The notes under the pieces: model-generated
The model's input: only the letters and a program-made list of their open reading frames with translations
Databases searched by the model: none
Told to the model about the DNA's origin: nothing
Position numbers and translations under genes: made by a program
Shown: positions 23,952 through 35,323 of the stretch, in pieces
Layout of the letters: each line of letters starts with the position of its first letter
Numbering within the stretch: position 1 is the stretch's first letter
Source: Syncephalis plumigaleata
Lineage: Eukaryota; Zoopagomycota; Zoopagomycetes; Zoopagales; Piptocephalidaceae
Length of the DNA: 64,000 nucleotides
Direction of reading: 5' to 3'
Assembly (NCBI GenBank): GCA_025201365.1
Contig: JAIXMF010000001.1
Location: forward strand, 248,001-312,000

Positions 23952-26354
23952 ATGTCTAACGCAACTACACTTCGTGAGAAAGCCGCCCGTATGGTGGAGG
24001 ATAAAGATTGGCGCGTACTAGCAGGTGCCGCGGCTATTGCGGCGCTCACCGGTCTTGGCGTTTGGTGGCTAATCAGCGGCGACAAGTCGTCCGGTGGCGC
24101 TAAGGGTGGAAAGCGACGAATCAAGAAGAAGAAGAAGACCAAGAAGGCTGGTGTGTCCGCTTCTCGGGATCTCGACGCGTCGAAATCTGATGCCACGGTA
24201 GCAGACGAGGACGATATTAGTAAGTAGAAGAATGCGCGTAAGCACTAATAGGGAACATTGACAATAATAATATGTTGTATTAGTTAACTACACTGACGAG
24301 CAAATCGGTGAACTCTCAGAAAAGGTAAGCGTATGGAACGAGGATGAATAATAGTGGTATATAACTGGAGAAAGTGCACGTTACTTACTCTGATTATGAC
24401 GGTTGTAGGAGCGAAGAGCACACGCTCAAACCATGAAGACAAAGGGTAATACGGATTATGCGGCCAAGAAATACGAGTCTGCTATCGTTGGCTACACGCA
24501 AGCCATCAAGTTCTATTCGGAGGACCCGGTGTTCTATGCCAATCGTGCTGCATGCTACCTTAGCGTTGGCCGCTACCATGATTGTATTCGCGACTGTGAC
24601 GAAGCATTGAAGCGCGATAGCATGTACATTAAAGCGCTTAATCGACGAGCGGCAGCGCGTGAAAACTTGATGGAGTATGAGGAGGCCGTAAATGGTACGT
24701 GTACTATGACATATCATCATGCATTCGATAGTCTATAACATCGTATCCGCAATGTAGATTACACGGCTTGCTGTATTATTGATGAATTTAAAAATCAAAA
24801 CTTTGCTGTTGCCATGGAGCGTGCATTAAAGGCGTTAACCGAGGAGAAGACCAAGGAAGTGTTAAAGGTGAATAGTAATAATAATAATAGAGCTAACTAC
24901 TATGGTACGTGATTTATTAACGAATATACATGTCAATAGGAACGAGAGAGCAAAGATCTCGGATTTCCATCAGGCTACGTGATCGCTTCCTATTTAGAGG
25001 GATTCCGTTGCTGTAAGTTATTGTAATTACCGTTGAATAATGTCAATTCTTGTTAATTACTTATGTGCATATATGCGCATGTAGGCATAAAGGCAGGTGT
25101 AGAGGAAGCACTATCTAGTATACCAGAGGATTCATCGCAAGCAGGAGACGACGCTTATCGATCTGCATTGACAGCCTTGTTGGAAGAGAAATACGCGGAT
25201 GCCGAGAAATTGATCATTCAAGCGGTGGAGGCCGGCTGTACTCGACAGCATCATGCCTTTGCGTTGTATGCCATGTTCTTTGGTCTACGGGGCAATATGC
25301 TTGCCGCTATGCGTAACTTTTCGCATGCTTTAGAGTTGAAGCCAAATGATGTAGAAACTCTTGTATTACGAGGAGCGACACTATTGCAACTTGGTGATGT
25401 GGCCGCCGGTATGGAACAATTTACACAGGCATTAGCAATCGATGATGCCAACGCAGACGTGTATTATAATCGGTAAGCATATTGATCATTTTACATTCTA
25501 CTTATTTACTAATGACTATTTATCATGTCGTGCTAATAGTGGACAAGGTATTTATCTAATTACTACTATACGTGTACATTATAAATGAATAGAATACTTA
25601 CTCTTGAATTAGGTTATTTCATTCAGGGAGATTTGGCCAATGCCGCTGCTGATTACAAGAAGGCGATTGAACTGGACGATTCGCGATCAGTAGCGTTCAT
25701 TCAGCTTGGCATGACCCAGTATCGTCTTGGAGAGAAACGAGCCGCCGAAGCCACATTCCGTCGAGCTGCACGCGCGTTCCCCGACTCGGCACACGTACGT
25801 ATATTCCATTCTGAGCTGCTGATTGACCAGCAACGCTTTGATGATGCGGAGAAACTGTTGGAAGAAGCGACCAAACTGGATCCAACCAATGCATTGGCCT
25901 GGGTGAACCGAGCACTATTATACATGCAACAGAAAGGAGATCCCACTGGAGCAGAGGAGTTGCTTAAGAAAGCCATTGAAGGTATATGTGGAAATGGAAA
26001 GACTATCATTTACTAGTTATGCTAATGCATTATATACACACACATATATGTAGTGGACAACGAATGCGAGGCTGCCATGATAAGTTTAGCGCAGATATAC
26101 TTGCAACAAAGCAAGATGGCCGATGCACTTGCACTATTCGAACGTGGTGTGGAATTGGCACGTACAGAACAGGAAATCTCTACAATGGTCGGATATTGCG
26201 AGGTAGGCATTCTTATTTTTAGTACAATGAGCATTATTACCGTCATATTAATTCTATTTCCGTCGTCGATTAGGCCACAAGAACACAAATCATGTTTACA
26301 AAACAGCACCCGGCACTTGCTAGTCGTCTTACTGCTCTACATGGCGGTTTCTAA
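23952..26354 (+). CDS. TOM70: Mitochondrial import receptor TOM70
   Basis: Ten exons give 590 residues with no break (yeast Tom70 is 617). Exons: 23952-24219, 24284-24324, 24409-24694, 24758-24867, 24940-25012, 25085-25472, 25540-25547, 25613-25981, 26054-26202, 26274-26354. An N-terminal membrane segment (LAGAAAIAALTGLGVWWLI) is followed by a Lys-rich stretch, as in outer-membrane-anchored Tom70. TPR repeats follow: a Hsp70/Hsp90-binding clamp (KTKGNTDYAAKKYESAIVGY, then FYANRAACYL) and a C-terminal preprotein-binding array (GDLANAAADYKKAIELD, WVNRALLYMQQKGDPTGAEE). Exon 7 is only 8 nt (TGGACAAG). It is required for frame and for the conserved RGQxYFIQGDL motif. The start is the first ATG. 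The gene diverges from the micro-exon gene. Confidence 0.95.
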
Positions 26355-27376
26355 TGATAACAATAACATCAACTACAACAACAGTAATAAAACCATTTAT
26401 CATGTTCTTTCTCTCTCTCGTGTAACCGACGATGATCCTATGCTTATTCCAATGCTAGTTATAGACTAAATAGATTCACTCAATACTCGACTATATTTAG
26501 TGCATGGCTGTTATTGTCAAGTGGTAAATGTAGTTTAACCGTATGCACGCACGACAATCGTTAAATTGAATGCGGTATTAATTGTACGCTAATGGAATAT
26601 CGCATAGGAAGATTAGTGTTGCCAATAAACCATACGAAACCGTAAATGGTAGTAGATTTCTGTTTGCGCACTTTGTTTCATCATAACCCTTTTGGTAATG
26701 TCGCTTTCTAAAATAAACTGGTCATTTGAAACAGGTCGACGTACTTGGTAATGTACTTCGAACGCCGTACAACAATGCCATCTCGCATGATACACTTGCT
26801 ACAACTGCAATATTGATGAGGTTCCACGTTAATATGCGACATACTGTAGTGATGCTAACAAAGTAGGAATGTGCCTATTATTATTATTATTACTTGTACG
26901 ATGCTAATAAGCTTTATTCTTTCCTGTATGTCAGTGCGAATTAGTAGAATTGAAAGTGCTATTACCTTTTTTGTATATTCTATTTTTACCCTTCATGATG
27001 TTGATACAAAAGTATTTGCCATTACTCGCTTTAATAGATGTCAATCGCAATTAGTTGAGATACCGAGAATGGTAACGGGGACATCAAGACAATCTTGCTG
27101 GGATTCAATGTAATTATAGCGATGCTTTCGTGCTAGATATGGAAACTGACTTTTGAATGGAAGGGAATGCTCGAATTCCACATGACTCGTTAGCTATAAA
27201 TTGCCGCTATTTTACGGTAGCTTTGGCATCGATATCTACACTCATACTCACACTCATACTCATTTGAACGCATCTGTGCTCTCATTCACGAACGGCTACC
27301 CATTTGCTCATTAACTTTTGAACCTCATTTTGAATACTAGCAGGCTTTTAGTATTCCCCATCCATCACTAGAAATC
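26355..27376. other. Intergenic, nothing recognised
   Basis: About 1 kb holding the 3' region of TOM70 and the promoter of the secreted gene at 27377. CACTCATACTCA repeats lie near 27238-27265. Short open frames do not look coding. Confidence 0.55.
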
Positions 27377-28413
27377 ATGAAGAGCATTAACAAGTCAGTT
27401 ACACTACTTTCGATTGGCACGTTGGTCGTACTACTTGCCGCGGTATCGAGCTCACAGCCACAATTTAAACGACGAAATTACGCCAGCACTGGTGAAACTC
27501 AACGATACGAGGTAGTAACAGGTGTCTACAAACCTCAAGTTACACAACCGGCACCAGCTCCTGGTACCTACTGTCCCTATGGTATGAAGATGGGCGGTGA
27601 ATGTATGGACAAGCAGCCCCAATGTCCCGAATGTCCCTATGGCAAGCATGCCAATGGCACCTGTGCTAGTGCACCACCGTCTGTGTCTATGGCGTGGATG
27701 CCAATGGTAATTGTGCCACCACAGCTAATAACACCAACACTTGCCAGTATGGTATGAGTGCCAGTGGCGCTGGATGTAACGAGCCCAAGCCACCAACCGT
27801 CTGTGTCTACGCCACCAATCCCGATGGTACCTGCAAGACTAAGGAGGAATGCGATAAGGACAAGCAACCAGACCAAGTCAATGGCTACGACGGCAAGATT
27901 CCTAGCAATAACAACGACAATGCTTATGAAGATATTGTTTTTGTAGGCGAGGATAGTTATAAGGGCCAGGATAGTTATAAACATACCGGTAGCTATGAAG
28001 GCGGCAATAGCTATGAAGGCAAGGATAGCCACAAGGGCAAAGACAGCTATGAAGGCAAGGATAGCCACAAGGACAAGAATACCAACAAGGATAAGGATAG
28101 CAACAAGGACAAGAGCAGCTACGATAACGACAACAGCTATGAAGGCAAGGATAGCCACAAGGGCAAAGACAGCTATGAAGGCAAGGACAGCCACAAGGGC
28201 AAAGACAGCTATGAAGGCAAGGATAGCCACAAGGACAAGAATACCAACAAGGATAAGGATAGCAACAAGGACAAGAGCAGCTACGATAACGACAACAGCT
28301 ATGAAGGCAAGGATAGCTATAAAGATACCAACAGCTATGAAGGCAGCAATAGTTATGAAGGCAGCAATAGCTATGAGGGCGGTAATGGCTATCCTATTGC
28401 AACAGACTATTAG
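27377..28413 (+). CDS. Secreted Cys-motif and Lys/Asp/Ser/Tyr repeat protein
   Basis: A signal peptide (MKSINKSVTLLSIGTLVVLL...) leads into QPQFKRRNYASTGE, close to the FVRRNYVATP junction of the secreted gene at 17816. Residues about 60-155 hold five copies of a C-x-Y-(G/A)-x(5-8)-C motif (CPYGMKMGGEC, CPYGKHANGTC, CVYGVDANGNC, CQYGMSASGAGC, CVYATNPDGTC). The rest is a hydrophilic repeat of SYEGKDSHKGKD, KNTNKDKDSNKDK and NSYEGSNSYEG units, ending in GYPIATDY with no GPI tail. The frame shifts once near 27675-27690, in CACCACCGTC, where one base appears to be missing compared with the later copy CCACCAACCGTC. Function is unknown. A wall-associated or extracellular matrix role is possible. 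Confidence 0.7.
28014..28314 (+). repeat. Coding tandem repeat (15-nt and 30-nt units, about 120-nt higher order)
   Basis: Units of GGCAAGGATAGCCACAAG and GGCAAAGACAGCTATGAA alternate. A larger block (KDSHKDKNTNKDKDSNKDKSSYDNDNSYEG) occurs twice almost identically, at about 28060-28140 and 28225-28310. The near identity points to recent duplication. Confidence 0.85.
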
Positions 28414-28631
28414 TGATGTCGAATGGTGTTGTTGTAGGGCATGACCAGACATGTATTACTTCATTTTGATGAAATTCATCATCATTGTTATAGATCTCAA
28501 ATACAATAAACGTCAATTTCTATGGTTACATACACAATGATTGTTTATTTGAATACGACTAACACTAATGGTCGAATATATATATATATAGGAATGTCTT
28601 ATAACAATAGTTGCATCTCCATTATCATGGT

Positions 28632-29865
28632 TTAATCGATTTGTTTTCGTAATGCTATTGGAACTAGTTAGCAATCATATAACCTTCTACATGAGTGAAT
28701 ACACTTACCCTCTACTATGTTGAGGAATGCAGCACTGGCAGGCGAATCTGGATAGGTTTCTACGAATGACATGCCATGATCGCACGATTTACCTGTAATG
28801 ATTAGATGTTAATTTGCCGTCATTGCATTATAGGATAATAATGACTTACCAATCAATGGATCCAATGGAACAGATCCAAGGAATGGTACATTGAATTCTT
28901 CGGCCATTTTACGCGCACCTCCACTATTAGCAGGAAATATCTCGGATTCACCCTATTCATACAGCATTTGTTAGATTTAATAATCCAAATGCATAAATAA
29001 ACTTACCTTGCAATTCGGACACACGAATCCTGACATGTTTTCCGCGACACCTAGCACGCGTAGCCCGACCTTCTTGCAAAAGTTGAGCTCTTTACGTACA
29101 TCTGCAAGTGCTACCTCCTGCGGTGTAGTCACCACAAGTGCACCATCTACCCCAGCATCGCGTAAATATTGCACAAGCGACAGGTGTTCATCACTGGTGC
29201 CAGGCGGTGTATCCACTAGCAAGTAGTCCAGCTCGCCCCAATCGACATCCTTGAGGAATTGCTTTATCAGGCCATTCTTCTTGGGTCCTCGCCAAATGAC
29301 GGCATCTGCCGATTCACGCAAGAGGAAGCCAACCGACATGACGGCTAGATTATCATCGGCATAAACTGGCTGCCAGCCTGTCATCGCTTGATGGACACGC
29401 TCGCCATCGACACCCATAACTCGAGGGATTGACGGGCCGCAAATGTCAACATCGACCACGCCCACTTGCAGTGCGTGGTTGTCGACAGCGGCTAGTGCGA
29501 AAGCTAGCTGTCCCGTAAACGTGCTTTTACCTACACCACCTTTACCGGATAGTACTAGAAGTTTACGACGAACATTGGCCAGTCGATCACGAATTACAGC
29601 AACGTCTAATATTCCCCTATGCTTTTAGTATTAACGAATTGACGGCTATTTGCAACGTACCTGGATCTGGACCTTTAGGTGTCGTAGCACATATTTGCTG
29701 GTTAGGACAACCGGCGCATGCGTCCGCTTTACCAGCTTGTTCGCTAGTGGTGCCCTATTTTTCATATGAATGTACTATGTGAGTATGCAATTATGGTAGG
29801 AATTTGTATTCCTTGCTTACCGGACAGTGTTCTGGTGCGTTGGCTGGCGTAGCAATGTCAGTCAT
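28632..29865 (-). CDS. NBP35: Cytosolic Fe-S cluster assembly P-loop ATPase NBP35
   Basis: It builds the CIA scaffold complex with CFD1 in cytosol and nucleus. The N-terminal cluster-binding motif that distinguishes Nbp35 from Cfd1 is present: [20 protein letters not shown] followed by NQQIC (C-x13-C-x2-C-x5-C). The deviant Walker A is [11 protein letters not shown]. Next come [24 protein letters not shown], and the C-terminal FVCPNC (CxxC) that bridges the second cluster. Residues of the MRP family continue to [15 protein letters not shown] and PLDPLIG. Several short introns split the gene, and the last joins NIVEG-type coding to a final exon ending in RKQID. The start ATG at 29865 precedes the cysteine motif by about a dozen codons. 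A run of TTTCC units lies directly upstream (29880-29910). The frame is intact throughout. Confidence 0.95.
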
Positions 29866-30105
29866 ATTATTATTGTAACGAAAGGAAAGGAAAGGAAAGG
29901 AAAGGAGGAGAAAGGAAAAGAAATAGTTGTCCAAGCTGTGAACTCGATAACTCATATGTCGCTGCTTATTAATCTTTTTTTCACAAGATAATCGATCGAT
30001 GTTTTTTCTTGATGAATTTGAACATTGTTTATTAAAGTCAAGTAGCAATGATGATTATTAAAATTTTAGTATTTTTAATAGAGTAAATGCCTGGTTACAA
30101 TCAGG

Positions 30106-31299
30106 TTAGAGATATGCTTCGGGCATCCAGGGATGAATGTTGTAAATGTTACGGATGGTGATCGCGTTCAGCTGGTCGAAATCTGCATCAGGAATTTGGT
30201 ACACTTGGAAGTTCTCGTAGATTCTTTCTGGATTGCTCGACTTTGGTACAACTGATAATAGAAGCAATTAATGGTAAGTACATTTGCTAATCAATTCGAC
30301 GATATCGACACCTACCTGATGCACCATGCTGGATAGCCCAGCTTAGTAGAGTTTGTGCCGGTGTTTTATTATTCTTCTTTGATACCTCGCAAACCTATTA
30401 TAGACAAGATATAGTAAATTATTAGTGTTTCTTTCTTTTTCATTATTTCCACATGTGCATGTGCTTACCGTTGCATCCTTAAGGAGGAGTGGCTCTTTTA
30501 GGAATCCAAAGGAACGATAGGCTGTAACGTGGATATCGTTATCCTGGCAGAACTTGACGAGTTCCGGTCGTGGATGGTATGGATGAAGCTCAAATTGATT
30601 AACAGCCGGTACCACTGTGGTCTTTTCAACAAACGTTCCAGGTCCTCGATGCTAAAGTTAGACACACCGATAGCCTTGACTTTACCGGTTTTTAGTAGTG
30701 CCTTAACGAAAGAAAAAGAAAAAGAAGAAGAAAAGATTAGTAACTTGTGGTAATTTATTCAATATTGTTGCTTAGTAGTCGGTGATAGATACTTGCCTCC
30801 ATTGCACGCCATGTGTCGCAAAAATCAATATCGGCCATGCTGACCGTGCCATCGGGATTCTTGGGAATTAGCTCGTCACCGCGTTTGAATGCTTGCGGGA
30901 AATGCATAAGGTAAAGGTCCAAGTAGTCGAGCTGAAGATCGGCCAATGTTTTATCGAGTGTTTTCTCAACGTCATCGGGATGATGACTGTTATTCCATAG
31001 TTTCGACGTAACAAAATACTGGTCGCGTGGCAGTCCCGCTTGTTTTAATGCCTTGCCAATGGCATCTTCTTGACCGTAGAATGCCGCGCAATCCAAATGA
31101 CGATAGCCCACCTCGAATGCCCTATTAATGACGTCGACCATCTCTTCCGCCCGGATGTCATCTGTTATAGTTAGCACTACTACAATGGATATGTGGATGT
31201 GGATGCCACTCCTCTACACGTACAAGTTCCTAGGCCAACAGCAGGAATGCTGGCACCGGTATTCAATTTGAACGACAAGTTAGGCGACATCGTGATCAT
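30106..31299 (-). CDS. Aldo-keto reductase
   Basis: An NADPH-dependent oxidoreductase of the AKR superfamily ((beta/alpha)8 barrel). Visible motifs: N-terminal [36 protein letters not shown] (catalytic Asp and Tyr); [16 protein letters not shown] (catalytic Lys); [11 protein letters not shown] (catalytic His); [37 protein letters not shown]; the C-terminal [11 protein letters not shown] that binds the cofactor phosphate; and the end WMPEAYL. Two in-frame ATGs open the gene (31299 and 31290); the first is taken. One intron (30796-30702) uses a GC donor (G|GCAAGT). A single missing base in an AAAA run near 30640 breaks the frame between LLK and TTVVPAVNQ, most likely a sequence error. The substrate cannot be told from sequence. 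Confidence 0.9.
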
Positions 31300-31790
31300 A
31301 AAAAGCAAGAGAAACAGAGAGAGAGAGATAGAGAGAATGATATATACGTGATATGAATTGCAATAGTAGATATGGTCTTGTTTTTTATAGCTACTTGGAA
31401 GCTGTAGTCGCTTAGTAAGGCTATACCCGTGTTACTATTGATTTAATATGTTTCAATTATTGTGTATTACGCGTACTAGTGCTTCATCTACAAATTATTA
31501 GTAATCTCATAGTGGCTGAATATGAATTGGGACAGTGTTATTACTTCGGCAGAAACAATAAGCGCGAGTAATAGTAAATGACATCATTATCACGAATAAG
31601 ACGAAGCTAATGGAAGCTTAAATTATTAATCAAGGTCTATTTCACAGTTTGTTTGTTTGATAATATGATATCTAGTAGTAAACAGGTAAGGAATACGTAA
31701 ATGGTTAAAACAAACAGCAAGCAATTTATTATGAGTAAAAATGAATAAAGTTTGTACCATGACCGTATAAGTCGATGACACGATCACAGA
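31300..31790. other. Intergenic, nothing recognised
   Basis: A GAGAGA run at 31315-31335 (CT-rich on the minus strand) lies just upstream of the aldo-keto reductase start, like the pyrimidine tracts before other genes here. AATAAA-like words on the minus strand near 31720-31750 could end the Crh gene transcript. Confidence 0.5.
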
Positions 31791-33360
31791 TTAATAGTAC
31801 CCAGCAAGCTGATTACGTGCAGCGACACACTTCCGACATGAACAATTGTACGGATGCTTGTGATAAGTAGGCGGTAGAGAGTTGCTCGATGTATCAACAT
31901 CACCATATGCGGTATTAACATCAGTGGCATCAACACCATCATATGCGGTATTAGCATCAGTGGCATCCACACCACCATATGCCGCGTTAGCACCAGTGGC
32001 ATCATAGGTTGTATTCGAGGTGCTAGTACTTGGATATGATGTACTCTCGGCCGTGTATTCATACTTGTCCGTTGCAGTAGGCGTAGCTTTACTCTCGGTG
32101 GATGTCACTGAATAGACGCCTGGTGCATAATCAGTTGCTGTAAAGGAGTTGCTTGGAACATTTGGTGCGGGTACAGTGGAGCTTGAAGCATCAACGGTAG
32201 CTGAGGAAGTGCTTGATGTGGCACTTGCCAATAGATCACTAGTGCTCGCTTGTGGTGTAGGTGAGCTTGCCGTATTACTTGAGGTGATAGACGCACTCGC
32301 ACTACTACTACTACTACTAGTTGTTGTTGTAGTGTTGTCATTCGTTGACGACGAATCATTGCCATTAGTTGGTGGCCAAGTGGTGGCGTTAGGGTAACGA
32401 CATTCTATTTTGACATCTTTAATGTACATCTTGTACACCGCGTTAGGATCCGTCCAGTCGGTTGGGGTGCCAGCCCATTCCGCCGTGCCCTTCGCTCCCT
32501 GACCTCCATCCCATATGCCCATTTGTACGTGTGACAACTTGCTCGGATAGTTGTAGGTACCGTTACTCTGTCGAGTGGTGGACCGTTGCGCCGTACGAAT
32601 TAGCTTGCCGTCGACATACCACGATATGTAATCCGGCTGCCAGTCAATGCTGTACTCGTGGAAATCCACCGTCGTATCGAATTCAAGCGCGTGTTCACTG
32701 CCCTTCGTGTAGTCTAGAATGCCGTTTAGTAATAGTTGGTTTGCACCTGCTTGCGATTCTTGCCCACCCATTCGAAATCGATTTCATCACCCTCAGGCGA
32801 CATGGTAATGAACGAGGACACCACACCGGGTGATGTAACTGCAGTTTTAATGACTGCCGTCATTCTTCCATATTCCATGTACCTAACAATGATGACAGTG
32901 TTAATAAGCATGAACATTTACACGCGTATAACCACCTACCTAGACCAACTAATGGTGGCGCCCACACCCTGCTTTTTACCGAACTTGTTTAGCGTGTCTC
33001 CTACTTTCATCTGCATCATGAGTTGATTATCCTCGATGGACGCATATCTCGGTCCATCCTCTATAATCCAGTCAACGGAATTGGGATTGCCGTTGTACTC
33101 ACTACGAGGCTGAATACGTGACGAATTAGTGAACACACTATTGTAGTTGGCACATTTGGCAGTGGATAGCACGACGCTGATGAAAATGAATCGCTAGGCT
33201 GGCAGCCTTCCGAGCAAGATTTCACGTCTGAACCGCAGGTGCCGGCAAAGCAGCATGGTGCCGATGCATCACATACTTTGCCATCATTCTTGCAAATGGC
33301 ATACGTGCTATCCAAATGGCTAATGGCTAGTGCTACGGCAAACAGTGTCGTCAGGATCAT
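31791..33360 (-). CDS. Crh-type GH16 transglycosylase with chitin-binding module, copy 1
   Basis: Crh enzymes cross-link chitin to beta-1,3/1,6-glucan in the fungal wall. A signal peptide (MILTTLFAVALAISHLDSTYA) is followed by a CBM18-like cysteine module (ICKNDGKVCDASAPCCFAGTC to CYPLP). The GH16 domain shows the catalytic DEIDFEW motif (E-x-D-x-x-E), then LDYTKGSEHA, EYSIDWQPDYISWYVDGK, MGIWDGGQGAKGTAEWAGTP and a YIKDVKIECRYPNA end typical of Crh. A Ser/Thr-rich region and a Cys-containing tail (YNCSCRKCVAARNQ) follow, with no hydrophobic GPI end. Two one-base gaps break the frame: near 33160 (CCAAATG, probably CCAAAATG) and near 32730 (TATTACTAAACGG, where the paralogue has NYYYNN). Both look like sequence errors. 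It lies in tandem with copy 2 downstream of it on the map. Confidence 0.9.
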
Positions 33361-34004
33361 TGGCTAAATAGTGATAGGAAAAGATGGTGGTAAGCAAGTT
33401 ATATTCTAAATAATGATAATATGGTTATCATCACGCTTACTGGTGTGCGCATAGATGAGACAAGCGATGTATCGAGGAAACTTGCCAGCAAGAAGAGTAT
33501 TTATTGAAGTGTAGTATGCGTTGAAAATAAATGATAATGCGGAACGATCGATATAAAGGTGTCAACATGTCCTTGTCGTCCATTACCGTGACCCATTTAA
33601 ATGACATCCTAGAATACTGCAATGATGGTCCGCTTCCCATTTTAACGGTGATCTACTCGAAATAGTAAAGCAGCCTACTTGAATTGGACATATATTTTTA
33701 GCTCGATCTTTTAGGATCATTCGTAGTTCAAACGAGCATTATTGATTTCCTAATATATAGACTGCGGCATTAAAGCAATGAACCGCCATTATACTACCGC
33801 TTAAATGGATTATCACGAATGTAGTTGATGCTTCTTTTATAGTTTCATAGTTTCATGGTAATGCATAAACTAACATTATCATCATTGATTGATTGATTGA
33901 TTGCAGTGTAAAATCTGCTTTTATTACGCCAGTACAATAACATAAATGGAAGAAGATGAGGAAACTGGTGTGTGTGTGTGTGTGTGAGGAACAAGCTAAA
34001 CTTC
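33361..34004. other. Intergenic between the two Crh genes
   Basis: Promoter of Crh copy 1 and 3' region of copy 2. TTTATAT on the minus strand near 33553-33559 could serve as its TATA box. A (TG)n run lies at 33968-33986. No gene was seen. Confidence 0.5.
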
Positions 34005-35323
34005 TTAGAAAGTAGTCAATGCACTAACCAAAGCTACCAAACCTGCCACAAAGCGATAGGCGCGGTGAATGTAGAGGCAAATGAACCACCGTCATCTTCG
34101 CTTGGCACGTAAGGACCATCTGGATTGGCCTTACCCTTGGGCTTTGGTCCGTAACCGGCTGGTGGCCAGTTGCCCGTAGCATTCGGGTAGAGACACTCGA
34201 TCTTGAGACTCTTCACGTATAGCGAGTAGATCTTGCTCTTGTCGGACCAGTTGGTGGGTGTGCCAGCCCAATCGGCCGTACCCTTGAGACCCATGCCACC
34301 ATCCCAGATGGAGAAGCCAACGTTTGACATCTTATTGGGGAACTTGTACGTGCCATTGGCCATTCTCTCGGTGCTGTTACGTGATGCGGTACGTACGGGC
34401 TTGCCATCCACCCACCAGGTAACGTAGTCGGGCATCCATTCGATGGCATACTCGCGGAACTCCTTGCTCGTGTCAACGCCAACATTGTGATGTCCACCCT
34501 TGGTGTAGTCCAATTCATTATTGTAGTAATAGTTGGACTGGACTTCGGTTGGATCCTTACCGACCCATTCAAAATCGATTTCATCACCTTCCGGTGACTT
34601 GGTAATGAACGACGAGACGACACCTGGTGACATCGAGGCAGATTTCATTACAACGGTAGCCTTACCGTATTGCATGTATCTAACATGAAACAAAATAAAT
34701 AAACGAGACAAAAAGCAATTAGTAATGATCATTACATGTATACGCACACATATATATATAACAACGATGATGATGTACTTATAGGAAAGAAAGAAGGAAA
34801 TACTTACCTAGTCCAAGTGACAGTGGCACCGAAACCACCATAATTACCGGCATCATTCTTCTTATCACCTTGATACTTCATATCCAGCTGTAGTCCACTG
34901 CCTCCAATGGATGCGTAATTCGGCTCAAAGTCACTGGTCCAATCAAAGTTGTTTGGATTGCCATCGTAGTTAGCAGCAGCAACTAGTTCCTTGGGATTAT
35001 CGAAATTAGTCTCGAAATTAACACAGGCAGGCTTAGGATAGCAGGAGTTGGGCGAGAACGAGTTCTCGGGATCACAACCCGCGGCACAAAAGTTCGGTTT
35101 AGAGTCGCAGTAGCCGTTGAGACAGCAGGGCGAGTCCTCGCTACACTTTGAGCCAAAGTTCTTACAAATAGCGTTTACTTGCGTCAAACTAGAGGCAAGC
35201 AAGATGGAGGCCGCAGCGGCAATGGTCTATGAAGTAGTAATAGAGACAAATGAATAAGCATTGTTAATAACTTATAATAATAATGCATTGTATTACACCA
35301 CTTACCCAGGTCAACTTCACCAT
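34005..35323 (-). CDS. Crh-type GH16 transglycosylase with chitin-binding module, copy 2 (GPI-anchored)
   Basis: Exon 1 encodes MVKLTW and is spliced to TIAAAASILLASSLTQVNA, together a signal peptide. A CBM18-like module (ICKNFGSKCSEDSPCCLNGYC to CYPKPACV) follows. The GH16 core carries DEIDFEWVGKDPTEVQSNYY (catalytic E-x-D-x-x-E), then YAIEWMPDYVTWWVDGKPVR, IWDGGMGLKGTADWAGTP and LKIECLYPNATGNWPP. The plain frame ends at a TAG at about 34034 after APIALWQVW. One missing T in GCTTTGTGG (near 34047) would instead give a C-terminal hydrophobic segment FVAGLVALVSALTTF ending at 34005, a typical GPI-attachment tail. I judge that reading correct and the gap a sequence error. It is a paralogue of the gene at 31791-33360. 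Confidence 0.9.

Noticed and set aside
27637-28452. 271-codon minus-strand open frame that looks like a multi-pass membrane protein
   Set aside because: It is the exact complement of the Lys/Asp/Ser/Tyr repeat codons of the plus-strand secreted gene. The repeated Ala/Ile/Val/Leu pattern follows from that.
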